A stretch of DNA of 64,000 nucleotides, from positions 98,761-162,760 of the forward strand of contig CBFGUG010000007.1 of the NCBI GenBank assembly GCA_965651905.1, in the 5' to 3' direction. How positions within the stretch are numbered: the stretch's first letter is position 1; the number at the start of each line of letters is the position of its first letter. This document shows positions 43,465 to 53,336 of this stretch, piece after piece. Below the pieces are notes generated by a model. It was given only the letters and a program-made list of their open reading frames with translations. It did no database searches and was not told the DNA's origin. Origin of the DNA: SZUA-265 sp965651905 (GTDB lineage Bacteria > Myxococcota_A > Polyangia > Polyangiales > Polyangiaceae). A program made the position numbers and the translations under genes.

Positions 43465-44622
43465 TCAGTGACTCGACACATTCTTGCCCTGGTACAAGCC
43501 TTCGGACGTTCCAACCCAAAGCTCACCCGCGGTGCGTCCCGCCAGCAAGGTGATCTCACCAGCAGGCGACGGGACACCCCACCAGCCTGCCGCATCCTGG
43601 AGCGCCAAAGTCCGCTCCCCGGCCACCCACACTCCATCCGCAGAACAGTGCAGGCGGCGGGCGTCTTTCAGCGGCACGTCGACGGGAGCGAGCTTCCCAG
43701 CGCCGTGCTGCTCCAAAATAAACACTCTGGAGGGTGTCCCCCCCACCAGCCATGTAGCACCGACTGCGTCACGACACAGGTCGAGCGGCTCGAACGCCAG
43801 GGGAGCAACGTCAGTCCACTCGACACCTGTGAGCAGCCACAGACGACCCTCCGCTTGCTTGTACACGCCTGCGTCGGTCAGGAACAGGCGTCGCGGCTCG
43901 TCGTCCGCATTCACCCTACCCCAGCCGCTGATGCGCTTCACCAGACAAAACGCCCCAGGTTCACACACCACTTCAGGATCCGCGTACCCCAGCAACCCGT
44001 ACAGGCTCTTCGCGCGGGCTAACGGCCCGAGCTCCCCGGGTTCTTTACGCCACCCCGTGCTGAAGTGTCTGAGGTATACGGCAGTAGTCTGGTCGCCGAC
44101 GAACCTCGTTCCCATCAAGCGGGGTTGGTTGTCACGACCGAAGAATATCTCGACGACCTCACGCTCTGCCTCTGCCGCACTGAGATGTGCGGGAAGAGCG
44201 CGCCGCGTCCACGATTCGCCATCGAAGATGTGCGGTTGGTCCGTGAGTACCGCCATCCGCGGTTCCTTGCCGAAAGCCAGCGAACGAACGTCACCACCGA
44301 GCGCACGAGTGAACTGAAAGTCCGTTCGGGCTCTCGAGGGTCCCTGCGTGACCCGCTCGTCAGCTGCAGCGTCACCCGCAGCAGACAGCCCAACCACAGA
44401 CTCAACCGACGGCTCAGTGCCAGCCCCCGACGAGGTGGCGGCCGGCGTTTGCCGCAGCTCGCCCGGTTTCGATTTCGACCCCGTTGCCTCGCCAGGTTGG
44501 ACGCGCGTCGCGGGAGTGGTCGTTGGCTCGGCGCGTCCACACGCCAAGCTAGCGCAAGCGAGACCCAAAGCTGCCGAAAAACCACGAGCGCGCATCTGCA
44601 CGAAACGACGACACACCCACAT
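43465..44622 (-). CDS. Lipoprotein with beta-propeller-like repeats
   Basis: 385 residues. Start ATG 44622 directly follows the TAA of the upstream methyltransferase gene (TAAATG), suggesting coupled translation; ATG 44595 is an alternative. The signal ends 'GLACASLAC'. After a Thr/Pro-rich linker, repeated short strands such as 'TWLVGGTPSRVFILEQHG', 'DGVWVAGERTLALQDAAG' and 'GELWVGTSEGLYQG' look like blades of a propeller of the kind that precedes sensor kinases. Function unknown; probably periplasmic or surface-exposed. Confidence 0.7.
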   Translation of the reverse strand: MWVCRRFVQMRARGFSAALGLACASLACGRAEPTTTPATRVQPGEATGSKSKPGELRQTPAATSSGAGTEPSVESVVGLSAAGDAAADERVTQGPSRARTDFQFTRALGGDVRSLAFGKEPRMAVLTDQPHIFDGESWTRRALPAHLSAAEAEREVVEIFFGRDNQPRLMGTRFVGDQTTAVYLRHFSTGWRKEPGELGPLARAKSLYGLLGYADPEVVCEPGAFCLVKRISGWGRVNADDEPRRLFLTDAGVYKQAEGRLWLLTGVEWTDVAPLAFEPLDLCRDAVGATWLVGGTPSRVFILEQHGAGKLAPVDVPLKDARRLHCSADGVWVAGERTLALQDAAGWWGVPSPAGEITLLAGRTAGELWVGTSEGLYQGKNVSSH

Positions 44623-45489
44623 TTAGGGTCGATCCGCCACGGCTATCCAAGCTGGCATCTCCAACTCCTCGCCGATTTCTGGTGGACGAGTCGTGCGCAG
44701 GTGCTCGACGCACAGCTCCGTCAACTCCGCCCATCGCTGCTCGGTCACACTCTCACGCATCAGCGCTATCGGCGCTGACGATCTGCCGAGCACCTCCCAA
44801 AACTCGCGAAGATCGGGGATTGCGGTTCTGTGCGTGAATGCCTCGACAATCACGTTTCGATAACCTGCAGCGGAAAGCTCGCGCACCAGGGACTCGGGAT
44901 CTTCTAGCACTGGATCGGGTTTACGCGGCGGCTCGTCACTCGGCGGTCGCAAAAGCGGCGTCACCCCGAACATCCACGCCACCCCGGGTGCCCGTGACAA
45001 AGGCAGCCAACTCGAAATCGCCACTCGCCCACCGGGCCTCGTCACCCGATACAACTCGCGCAAACCTTTCGCGCGGTCGGGAAAGAACATCAACCCAAAC
45101 ATCGAAACGCCCGCGTCGAACGTCTCGTCCGCGAAATCGAGCTGCTGACCGTCCATCAATCGTGGCGCGACGCGCGCTTCTGCGAGCGCCCGTCGTCGCT
45201 CCAGGTTGACCTCGAGTCGCGACAGCATCTCGGGTGAAAAGTCGATGGCATCCACGCGATGCCCGGCATCGGAAAGTACGAAGGACATCGTGCCAGGCCC
45301 ACACGCCACGTCCAGAACCCGACAGTTCGGTGGAAGCCCGAGCAACTCGGCGGCGCGCGCTGAATAAGCTTGAAACATCGGACGCGTGAACTCGTCATAG
45401 CCAGCGGCGACGAGGTCCCATGTCTCGTGGTTTGCGAGGGGACTCTTTGGAGCGGGATCTGTCACGTCAGGAGCGTCAGGGCTCCTCAC
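44623..45489 (-). CDS. Class I SAM-dependent methyltransferase
   Basis: 288 residues. Motif I 'VLDVACGPGTMSFVLSDAG', then 'VDAIDFSPEML' (motif II acidic residue), 'FDAGVSMFGLMFFPD' and 'VTRPGGRVAISSW' define a Methyltransf_11/UbiE-like fold. Substrate unknown. Its TAA stop abuts the ATG of the lipoprotein gene downstream, so they form a two-gene unit. The DUF1501 gene is upstream on the same strand, 12 bases away, so the transcript may begin further up. Confidence 0.88.
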   Translation of the reverse strand: MRSPDAPDVTDPAPKSPLANHETWDLVAAGYDEFTRPMFQAYSARAAELLGLPPNCRVLDVACGPGTMSFVLSDAGHRVDAIDFSPEMLSRLEVNLERRRALAEARVAPRLMDGQQLDFADETFDAGVSMFGLMFFPDRAKGLRELYRVTRPGGRVAISSWLPLSRAPGVAWMFGVTPLLRPPSDEPPRKPDPVLEDPESLVRELSAAGYRNVIVEAFTHRTAIPDLREFWEVLGRSSAPIALMRESVTEQRWAELTELCVEHLRTTRPPEIGEELEMPAWIAVADRP

Positions 45490-45501
45490 GAAAACGTCAA
45501 G

Positions 45502-46947
45502 TCACGTCGGAAGCAGTTCGCTCACAATTCGCCCACCCGTGTCGGTCAACCTGAAGTCTCTCCCTTGCGAGCGGTAGGTGAGCGCACGAAAGTCGAGCCC
45601 CAGCGCCCGCAACATGGTTGCGTGCAGGTCATGAATGTGCAGCGCGTCCTCCACTGCAAAAAACCCCAGGTCGTCGGTCTGCCCGTAGTCGACGGCTTGA
45701 ATTCCCCCGCCTGCCATCCACAGGGCTCCAGAGTGGATGTGATGGTTGCGTCCAACCGCGTGGTCGGTGCGTTCACCCATCGGCGTACGACCGAACTCTC
45801 CCCCCCACACCACCAGGGTTTCGTCGAGCAAGCCACGTTGCTTCAGGTCTTGCACCAGCGCCGCGCTCGCCTGATCCACTTCGCGACAACGATTCTCCAG
45901 ATCTTTTCCGAGCGTGCGATCAGGCAACCCGTGATGATCCCAGTCCGAGTGATAGAGCTGAACGAAGCGTACCCCACGTTCGACCAGCCTACGCGCTAGC
46001 AGACAGTTTCGTGCAAACGACGGAACGTCTGGCTCAGCGCCGTACGCCTTCAGCGTGGAGTCGGGCTCGCTGCCGAGATCGGCCATCTCAGGTGCCTCGA
46101 GCTGCATGCGCCCGGCAAGTTCATACGCAGCCATGCGAGCGGCGGTTTGCGGATCATCGTGGCGCGCCTGGGCGATGGCGTTGAGACGCGCGCTGACATC
46201 CAGGGTGCGCGCTTGGCGTTCCTCCCCCAAGTGACGGGGCGTGGCCAAGTTGAGCAACGGCTCGCCCTCTGGCCGCAGATGAACCCCCTGATGTTGGGCA
46301 GGGAGAAACCCATTACTCCAGTTGAGTATGCCGCTGCGCGGCCCTCTCGGGCCCGAGCGCATCACGACGAACCCCGGCAAGCTCTCATTATCAGTGCCGA
46401 GGGCATAAACGCACCAGGAACCCATACTGGGTCGGCCGAAACGGAAGAAACCCGTGTTCAGCATCGCCAGCGCTGGAGCGTGATTCGACACGTCAGTGCG
46501 TAGCCCGCGCACGATCGCGATGTCGTCGGCGATGGCCGCGGTGTGTGGCAACAGCTCCGAGATCCACGTGCCGCGGCGACCGTACCTGGAAAACTGGCGC
46601 GTGGTCCCGAGCAGGCGCAGCTCGCCTGCGAACCGCGTGTCCATGAATGCAAAGCGCTGAGTTTCGGTGATCGATGCGGGAGCCAATTCACCATCGCGGC
46701 GCTGCAACTCGGGTTTGTAGTCGAAGAGTTCCAACTGACTCGGGCCGCCGTCCATGGTCAGGAAAATCACGTTCTTGGCCGTGGGCGTTGCGCTCTGAAC
46801 GACGGGCAACGATTCGCAGCCCGACTCCAGGGCGCCCAGGGCAATGGCTCCCAGGCTGACGCCCATCTGCTGCAAGAAGTGACGACGTAGCCCCAGCCTC
46901 GCGTTGCGCTCGGGGGTATTCGTCTTATCGTCTGTAGGTTCACGCAT
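45502..46947 (-). CDS. DUF1501 family protein with Tat signal
   Basis: 481 residues from ATG 46947. The N-terminus has a twin-arginine-type signal 'LRRHFLQQMGVSLGAIALG'. The rest is a DUF1501 (sulfatase/phosphatase-like) fold: 'NVIFLTMDGGPSQLELFDYK', 'PSMGSWCVYALGT', 'VQLYHSDWDHHG' and 'VVWGGEFGRTPM', including metal-ligand-like Asp/His residues. These proteins are almost always paired with DUF1549/DUF1553 proteins, as here, and are very frequent in Planctomycetes. The pair is thought to handle polysaccharides or another surface substrate, but its biochemistry is not established. Confidence 0.9.
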   Translation of the reverse strand: MREPTDDKTNTPERNARLGLRRHFLQQMGVSLGAIALGALESGCESLPVVQSATPTAKNVIFLTMDGGPSQLELFDYKPELQRRDGELAPASITETQRFAFMDTRFAGELRLLGTTRQFSRYGRRGTWISELLPHTAAIADDIAIVRGLRTDVSNHAPALAMLNTGFFRFGRPSMGSWCVYALGTDNESLPGFVVMRSGPRGPRSGILNWSNGFLPAQHQGVHLRPEGEPLLNLATPRHLGEERQARTLDVSARLNAIAQARHDDPQTAARMAAYELAGRMQLEAPEMADLGSEPDSTLKAYGAEPDVPSFARNCLLARRLVERGVRFVQLYHSDWDHHGLPDRTLGKDLENRCREVDQASAALVQDLKQRGLLDETLVVWGGEFGRTPMGERTDHAVGRNHHIHSGALWMAGGGIQAVDYGQTDDLGFFAVEDALHIHDLHATMLRALGLDFRALTYRSQGRDFRLTDTGGRIVSELLPT

Positions 46948-46952
46948 CCGAC

Positions 46953-48971
46953 TCACTCCCGAGTGATCGTTTCGTCCAAGTTGAGTAACACGCGACCCAC
47001 CATCGCCCAGGCCGTCGCTTCCACGACGTCGCCGGGCGGTTCCCGAAACCGCGACCACAACTGCAAGCTCTGGTCCTGGGGGATTGCGCGTTCTTCTGCG
47101 AGCAGCTGAGACAGCAGCGCAGTTTCTTTTTGAGTTGGGGGGCGACCGAGCACGCGAACCACGGCATATTCGAGCGTCTCGTCATCGCTCAGCCCGAGTT
47201 CCGAAAGGCCGTTACCCAACACCAATGCCGCTTCGAAGAAGACCTCGTCGTTGAGCAAGGTGAGCGCCTGAAGAGGCGTACTCGAACGCGCGCGCCGCGT
47301 GACCGACGCCAAGCCCTCTGGGGCATCGAACACGGCCAAGCTCGGATACGGCACCGTGCGGTACAAGAAGGTGTACACGCCGCGCCGATAACGATCAGCG
47401 CCTTCACTCGTACGCCAGGACTGAGCACCGCGGCCGCCTTCCAGCACGCCACGTACGACAGGGGGGTAAACCGAGGGCCCTCCGACCCGCAAGTCGAGTA
47501 GACCTGCGGCCTGCAAGGTCACGTCGCGAACGATCTCCGCCTCTACGCGCAAACGCTGCTGGCGAGCGAGCCAACGATTTTCGGGATCGTCTAAGTCGGC
47601 TCGGACGTTCGAGGCCTGCTGATAGGTAGCGCTGAAGACGATGCGTCGAATCAATGACTTGAAACTCCAATCGTCCATGAATCGACTTGCAAGCCAATCG
47701 AGCAGTTGCGGGTGTGTGGGCGCTTCTCCACGCTGCCCGAAGTCATCCTCCGTTTTGACCAGACCCAGGCCGAACAGCGCTTGCCAGATGCGGTTCACGG
47801 TCACTCGCGGGGTCAGCGGCTGCTGACGTGAGGTCAGCCACTGTGCGAGATCCAAACGATTCGCCCGATGTTCGACTCTCAGCGGTGGCAGCACGCTGGG
47901 CACGCCCGGATCGACGTCTGGACCTGCGTTCAAAAAGTCACCCCGCAGTTGAACGAAGCTGGCACGTGGCTCGTTCAGCGGGGCAAAGCTGAGAAGCTCC
48001 ACCTCTCCAACGTCGGTCCCCACGTTCACGACCGCCTCGTCCGCGTCGTTGAAGAACGCGTACAGGCGATAGTAGTCTTCTTGGGTAAACGGGTCGTACA
48101 GGTGATTGTGGCACTGGGCGCACTCCAGAGTGACGCCTAGAAAGACCTTGGCGGTAGTGTTCACGCGATCCTTGACCGCCTCGACGCGAAACTCTTCCAC
48201 ATCGATGCCACCTTCGGTGTTCGTCATGCTGTTGCGATGGAAAGCCACCGCGGTGAGCTCGCGCTCACCCGCATCATCGAGCAGGTCCCCCGCGAGTTGT
48301 TCGATCACGAACTGATCGAAGGGCAGATCCGAGTTGAACGCCTGGATCACGTAGTCGCGGTAAGGCCAAATCGTGCGTGGCTCGTCGTGGGCGTATCCGT
48401 CGGAGTCCGCGTATCGCGCCGCATCCAACCAGTGAGCCCCCCAACGTTCGCCGAAGTGGTCGGAGGCGAGCAGCGCATCGACGACCTGTGCGTATGCCGC
48501 GTCGAAGTCGGGTTCAGCGAGAAACCACGCCACCTCGTCTGGCGTCGGGAGTAATCCCGTCAGGTCCAAGTGCACACGCTTGAGTAACGTCAGCGCGGGG
48601 GCGCGTGGACTCGGGTCGAGGGCCTGGCTCGCGAGCGCATCGAGTACGAACAGGTCGATCTCGTTCCTTGCCCAATCGCTGCTCACGGCGGGAGGCGCGT
48701 AGTCGACGATCGGTTCGAACGCCCAATGCCCGGTACCACCGCTTCTCTCGAGCTTGGGAATGTTCTGCCTATCCACGGGTGTGAGCGGTCCAAACTCGAC
48801 GGGAAAGGTTTGTGCGTCCGCCTCGTCGGTTGCGGCCTGGGATGGTGCGGCGATTACCTCAGCCCCACAGCACGAGATAGAAGACAAAACCACGGCAGCC
48901 AGCCCCCGACCACGCCACTCAGACGCCCGAAAGGCCCGCCGAGACCGAACCGCTGTCGAACTCGCGTGCAT
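46953..48971 (-). CDS. DUF1549/DUF1553 domain protein
   Basis: 672 residues with an N-terminal export signal ('GLAAVVLSSISCCGAEV'). DUF1549 covers about 95-305 with 'LTGLLPTPDEVAWFLAEPD', 'HWLDAARYADSDGY' and the Cys motif 'ECAQCHNHLYDPFTQ'. DUF1553 follows with 'RVTVNRIWQALFGLGLVKT', 'LIRRIVFSATYQQ' and 'QALTLLNDEVFFEAA'. No separate cytochrome c domain is present, unlike many planctomycete members. It ends 5 bases before the DUF1501 start, so the two are one operon. Confidence 0.92.
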   Translation of the reverse strand: MHASSTAVRSRRAFRASEWRGRGLAAVVLSSISCCGAEVIAAPSQAATDEADAQTFPVEFGPLTPVDRQNIPKLERSGGTGHWAFEPIVDYAPPAVSSDWARNEIDLFVLDALASQALDPSPRAPALTLLKRVHLDLTGLLPTPDEVAWFLAEPDFDAAYAQVVDALLASDHFGERWGAHWLDAARYADSDGYAHDEPRTIWPYRDYVIQAFNSDLPFDQFVIEQLAGDLLDDAGERELTAVAFHRNSMTNTEGGIDVEEFRVEAVKDRVNTTAKVFLGVTLECAQCHNHLYDPFTQEDYYRLYAFFNDADEAVVNVGTDVGEVELLSFAPLNEPRASFVQLRGDFLNAGPDVDPGVPSVLPPLRVEHRANRLDLAQWLTSRQQPLTPRVTVNRIWQALFGLGLVKTEDDFGQRGEAPTHPQLLDWLASRFMDDWSFKSLIRRIVFSATYQQASNVRADLDDPENRWLARQQRLRVEAEIVRDVTLQAAGLLDLRVGGPSVYPPVVRGVLEGGRGAQSWRTSEGADRYRRGVYTFLYRTVPYPSLAVFDAPEGLASVTRRARSSTPLQALTLLNDEVFFEAALVLGNGLSELGLSDDETLEYAVVRVLGRPPTQKETALLSQLLAEERAIPQDQSLQLWSRFREPPGDVVEATAWAMVGRVLLNLDETITRE

Positions 48972-49181
48972 TTCGCAGACGGTCTAGCTTCCTGGCGATG
49001 GCCCTTCCAGTGAAAGCGAGTGAAAGCGCACGGCAGCTGCGGCACTTGTCCCTTTTTGTCCCCTTCACTGACGGTGAATCAGCTACGCGCACACAGCGCT
49101 GTTGAAATTCTGAGCCCCAGTGCGACTACGGCAATCGAAACGCAATCGTCACAAGCTGAACACGCGCGCTGCCGAGCGGCT

Positions 49182-51482
49182 TCACGCGCTCAACTGTTTG
49201 GTCAACAGCTTCGACACTGCCTTCGGATCGGCGCGCCCACGAGTGCGCTGCATGACCTGCCCGATGAACAGCGCCATCAGCCGCGGGTTACCTGCGCGAT
49301 ACGCGGCCACTTTGTCCGGAAGCTCCGCCAGCACGGCATCGACGATGGGAAGCAGTTCGTCGTCGCCCAGCGTCGAGAGCCCTCGTCGTTCGACGATGGC
49401 CTCTGGATCTTCGCCAGTTTCGGCCATGGCCTCGAACACCGTCTTGGCTGCGCTCGACGAGATCGCACCTCGGTCCGCAAGTTTCGCCAAGCGCGCCAGC
49501 GACTCGGGCCCGAACTTCAGTGCCGCCACGCCGCCGCCCTTGGCGACGCGTGCGAGCTCCGTGACCACCCAGCCCGCCAAACTGCGCGCCTCGGGGTAAT
49601 GTTCGAGAGCGCGATCGAAAAAATCTCCGAGCTCCGTTTGTGTTCCGAGCACGTGTGCCTGCTGTTCGGGCAAGCCCAGGCGGTCTCGGTAGCCCAGGGC
49701 ACGTGGGCCGAGCTCCAGTGAGCGGTTCTTCGCAAGCGCCGCCTGCTCAGCCTTGACGCGCTCCCGCTCTTTGCGCCGGGCTTCTTGGCGAAGGTGATCA
49801 TCCGACGCGCCCTGGTCCTGGGTTTGCACGGCCTTGGCCCAGGAGTCCTTGAGCGTGACGATGCGGTTGAAGACCAACGCATCCGAGGTCGAGTCCAAGG
49901 TGTCGCGCCAGAAGAACCCCAAGCGCTCGAACTGGTAGCGCGTATCTGCCGCGTCTTTGGCGACGCTGGGCTCGACGAAACCTCGACGGATTTGGAGCGA
50001 CTCCGGGTTCAAGCTGACCGTGAAATCCTCGGTCGCGTCCGGATCTTCGACACTGAACAGGCGATCGTAGAGGCGCACGGTGACGGGCAGCGCAGAGCTG
50101 GCTTCTACCCAGTGAATCGTGCCCTTCACGCGCTCGTCCCCTTCTCGCAAGGTACTGTCCCGCTCCACCGAGCAAATCAGACGCACGACGCGTCCCGCTT
50201 CGTCCTGCTCGACGCGGTCGCAGCGAATGATGTCGGCGTGTCGTAAGCGAACGCGTCCGCCGGGGCTCAGGCGATGAAAGTGTTTCGGCGGTTCGAGCAT
50301 GAAGTCACTGCGCTCGATGAACAGGCGTCGTCCGTACGGCAGCGGGCGGCTGCCTTCCAGGGGAACGTCGTCGGGAAAATACGGCGCGTCGAGTAGCTCG
50401 AGGTCGTCCGAACGATTCTCGAGCACGACCTCCAGGGGATCGAGCACACACAACACGCGCTTGGCCCGCATGTTCAGATCGTCGCGAATGCAGTATTCGA
50501 ACTGCGCCAGATCGACCGTGCTGTTGGCTTTTGCCACTCCAACTCGTTCGGCGAAGGCGCGGATGGCTTCAGGGGTGACCCCACGACGGCGTAGGCCGCT
50601 GAGCGTCGGCATGCGCGGATCGTCCCAGCCACTGACGTGACCGTCTTCAACGAGCGCACGCAGCTTGCGTTTGCTCATCACCGTATAGGTCAAGACCAGA
50701 CGAGCGAACTCGATTTGCTGCGGGTTCGAAGGCACGTCGAGTCGAGCGAGAAACCAATCGTACAGCTCGCGGTTGTTCTCGAACTCCAGCGTGCAGAGCG
50801 AGTGAGTGATGTGCTCGAGTGAATCACTGAGGCAATGCGTGAAGTCGTACAGCGGGTAGATGCACCACGCGTCACCCGTGCGGTGATGGTGCGTGTGGCG
50901 AATGCGATAGATCGCAGGATCGCGCATCTTCATGTTGGCGGCAGCCATGTCTATTTTGGCTCGGAGCACCCTTTCGCCGTCAGCAAACTCCCCCGCGCGC
51001 ATGCGACGGAACAACGCCAAGTTTTCTTCGGGTGAGCGATCTCTGTCCGGGCTGGGAACGCCGGGCTCGGTGATGCTGCCGCGCGCCTGCTTCGCCTGCG
51101 CATCGCTGAGCGAACACACGTACGCCAGGCCCTTTTCGATCAGCTCTTCTGCAAACGCGTACAAGCGCTCGAAGTAGTCCGATGCGAAGAACAACTTGTC
51201 GCCCCAATCGAACCCCAACCAGCGCACGTCCTCCTGAATCGAGTCGACGTATTCGACGTCTTCTGCAACCGGGTTGGTGTCGTCGAAGCGCAGGTGACAG
51301 ACGGCACCTTCGATGCGCTGTGCCAGACCGAAGTTCAAGCAGATCGACTTGGCGTGACCGATGTGCAGATAGCCGTTGGGCTCGGGGGGAAAGCGCGTGA
51401 CGACGCGGCCCCCATGTTTGTCGTTGGCAAGGTCGTCCGCGATGATCGCAGCGATGAAGTTTTTGGGCTCGGTTACGTCCAT
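49182..51482 (-). CDS. glnS: Glutaminyl-tRNA synthetase with C-terminal YqeY/GatB-like domain
   Basis: 766 residues. The catalytic core has the class I motifs 'PEPNGYLHIGHAKS' (HIGH) and 'YTVMSKRKLRALV' (KMSKS-type), plus 'RFDDTNP' and the GlnRS-specific 'GWDDPRMPTLSGLRRRG'. The anticodon-binding beta-barrels follow to about residue 560. The last 190 residues ('AGWVVTELARVAKGGG' through 'LFIGQVMQRTRGRADPKAV') match the GatB/YqeY tail of tRNA amidotransferases, an addition also known from Deinococcus-type GlnRS. It charges tRNA-Gln with glutamine. The tail is thought to help tRNA recognition. Confidence 0.95.
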   Translation of the reverse strand: MDVTEPKNFIAAIIADDLANDKHGGRVVTRFPPEPNGYLHIGHAKSICLNFGLAQRIEGAVCHLRFDDTNPVAEDVEYVDSIQEDVRWLGFDWGDKLFFASDYFERLYAFAEELIEKGLAYVCSLSDAQAKQARGSITEPGVPSPDRDRSPEENLALFRRMRAGEFADGERVLRAKIDMAAANMKMRDPAIYRIRHTHHHRTGDAWCIYPLYDFTHCLSDSLEHITHSLCTLEFENNRELYDWFLARLDVPSNPQQIEFARLVLTYTVMSKRKLRALVEDGHVSGWDDPRMPTLSGLRRRGVTPEAIRAFAERVGVAKANSTVDLAQFEYCIRDDLNMRAKRVLCVLDPLEVVLENRSDDLELLDAPYFPDDVPLEGSRPLPYGRRLFIERSDFMLEPPKHFHRLSPGGRVRLRHADIIRCDRVEQDEAGRVVRLICSVERDSTLREGDERVKGTIHWVEASSALPVTVRLYDRLFSVEDPDATEDFTVSLNPESLQIRRGFVEPSVAKDAADTRYQFERLGFFWRDTLDSTSDALVFNRIVTLKDSWAKAVQTQDQGASDDHLRQEARRKERERVKAEQAALAKNRSLELGPRALGYRDRLGLPEQQAHVLGTQTELGDFFDRALEHYPEARSLAGWVVTELARVAKGGGVAALKFGPESLARLAKLADRGAISSSAAKTVFEAMAETGEDPEAIVERRGLSTLGDDELLPIVDAVLAELPDKVAAYRAGNPRLMALFIGQVMQRTRGRADPKAVSKLLTKQLSA

Positions 51483-51659
51483 TTTGGAGAAGCACGCACG
51501 ATAGCAAGGTCGTCGGCAGACGACAGCCCAATCACGCCCTGGTCCGCTTCAGGTCGCGAAATTCCGGTTGCGGGCTACCCGCCCGGGAGCGAGGGCGCAC
51601 GCCGACGCTGTTGACCTGGCCTCATCGTCCGTGAGACCGTCCACCAGAGGAAATCGAAC

Positions 51660-52355
51660 ATGGGATTAGGGAAGAGCTTCGGGGTGAATCTGCTTGCCGC
51701 AATGCTACTGCTCGGGGGTTGCGACAAGGCGCGTAGTTTGATCTCGGGAGGTAGCGAGGGCGAAGCAACGCCATCGCCCGAGCCAGAGCAACCGACGGCC
51801 GCTACTGACGATGGCGCGAAAGAGCAGGCCGAAGAAGCCGCCGAACCTGCCGAGCCGAAACCAGTGAACGAAGCCGACGTGAAGCGCTTCGATGACGAAC
51901 AGGCCGTGCCCGAAGACATCAAGAGCGGTGAGGTGTTCGCCGAGACCAGCGTACTGCTCGATGCGCCCGAAGGCGGCAAAGTGATCGCCACTCTCACCAA
52001 AGGCACGAAGCTGGAAAAGAGTGCCGAACACGGCAAGCACACGCTGGTGATCGCCCCCAATCCCGACAAGCCAAACGAGCTGCTGCTCGGGTGGCTCGAC
52101 AGAGGAGCATTGCTCGAGATTGCTCCTACGTCGAGTAGCGCCACTGCCGAAGAGCCTACCGCTGAAGAACCCAGCGTGGCGCCAACGACTCCGCCGCCGA
52201 CGACCCCGCCGCCCAGCACGAAACCGACTCCGCCAAAACCGCCACCCCCCAAGACAGTAGCGCCGAAACCCTCACCAAAGCCGACGCCCAAGCCCGCCCC
52301 TGCGCCAGCCCCCACCCCCAAGAAGAAAAAAAAGAAAAAAGGCGATACGGGCTGA
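51660..52355 (+). CDS. Lipoprotein with Pro-rich C-terminus
   Basis: 231 residues. The signal peptide ends 'LLAAMLLLGGC'. A Glu/Ala linker leads to a small SH3-like segment (about 85-155: 'VFAETSVLLDAPEGGKVIA', 'LLLGWLDRGALLEI'). The tail is Pro/Thr/Lys-rich ('TPPPTTPPPSTKPTPPKP') and ends in a run of Lys, a pattern that could contact peptidoglycan or the membrane surface. Function unknown. Confidence 0.75.
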   Translation: MGLGKSFGVNLLAAMLLLGGCDKARSLISGGSEGEATPSPEPEQPTAATDDGAKEQAEEAAEPAEPKPVNEADVKRFDDEQAVPEDIKSGEVFAETSVLLDAPEGGKVIATLTKGTKLEKSAEHGKHTLVIAPNPDKPNELLLGWLDRGALLEIAPTSSSATAEEPTAEEPSVAPTTPPPTTPPPSTKPTPPKPPPPKTVAPKPSPKPTPKPAPAPAPTPKKKKKKKGDTG

Positions 52356-52538
52356 GTGAGTGCGCCTGATTGGTACCGCGATCCACCAGGCCGAGCACTT
52401 TTCGCCCTCAGGCGAGCGCGAGGTTGACGGGTGCGGGCAGGCGTCAGTTCCGCTAGACTGCTGGCCTGCCTTGGCGCCGAAGCGTCCGACAATCCGCTTG
52501 TCGCGCTGATAACAATGATTTAGGTCAGTTCCTTCGGA

Positions 52539-53276
52539 ATGCGTCTCGGAATTTTCAGCGATGTTCACGGCAACTACGAGGCGCTGACGGCGGTCCTCGA
52601 GCGCTACACGGGCGCGTCCATCGACCGCTACTACTGCCTCGGGGACACCGTCGGTTACGGCGGCTCTCCCAACGAGTGCTGCAACATCGTGCGTGAGATC
52701 ACGACGGGAACGGTGCTCGGCAACCACGACGCCGCCGTCGCTGGTCGGATGGATTACGACTACTACTACGAGGCCGCCCGCCAAGCGCTCGACACCCACG
52801 CTCGCGCGCTCAACGAGGCCAACCTCGAATGGCTGCGGAGCCTCCCCTACACCATCCAGGTGCCGGAAGCCGAGGTGGGCTTGTGCCATGGTACTCCGAT
52901 TCGCGCCGAGGCGTTCGACTACATTTTCGCGCCCGAACAAGCGCAGGAGTGCCTGCGGATTTACGACGAGCTCCCCAGCATCACGGTGATCGGCCACTCG
53001 CACCTGTGCAAGGTGTTCCGCCTATCGCCGACGGGGGTCGAAGAGCTACCGCCGATCGACTTCGCGCTCGACCCGGGGTTCAAATACATCGTGAGCGACG
53101 GCTCGGTGGGGCAGCCGCGCGACTACGACAATCGCGCCAGCTACACCGTCTACGACTCCGAAACGCGTCTGTTCGAGTTTCATCGGGTCGCCTACGACAT
53201 CGAGCTGGCAGCGCAGAAGATCCTAGAAGCGCAACTCGACCGCAACTTCGCCCATCGCTTGTTCGTCGGCGTGTGA
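52539..53276 (+). CDS. Calcineurin-like metallophosphoesterase
   Basis: 245 residues with all family motifs: 'GIFSDVHGNYEAL' (D-x-H), 'YYCLGDTVGYG' (GDxxG), 'TVLGNHDAA' (GNHD), 'GLCHGTP' and 'VIGHSHLCKVF' (GHxH). The size and order fit the YfcE/MJ0936-like group of small phosphodiesterases. The substrate may be a cyclic nucleotide or another phosphodiester. It converges with the TonB-like gene, with a hairpin in between. Confidence 0.92.
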   Translation: MRLGIFSDVHGNYEALTAVLERYTGASIDRYYCLGDTVGYGGSPNECCNIVREITTGTVLGNHDAAVAGRMDYDYYYEAARQALDTHARALNEANLEWLRSLPYTIQVPEAEVGLCHGTPIRAEAFDYIFAPEQAQECLRIYDELPSITVIGHSHLCKVFRLSPTGVEELPPIDFALDPGFKYIVSDGSVGQPRDYDNRASYTVYDSETRLFEFHRVAYDIELAAQKILEAQLDRNFAHRLFVGV

Positions 53277-53319
53277 GGAGGCCGCGGGTAAACGCCGCGA
53301 GCTACGGGCGCCGCATCAA

Positions 53320-53335
53320 CCCACGAACCCGTGGG
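53320..53335. terminator. Hairpin between convergent genes
   Basis: CCCACG-aacc-CGTGGG forms a 6-bp stem in the 60-base gap between two convergent genes, right before the end of the minus-strand gene. There is no U-run on either strand, so termination is only suggested by position. Confidence 0.35.
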
Positions 53336-53336
53336 C

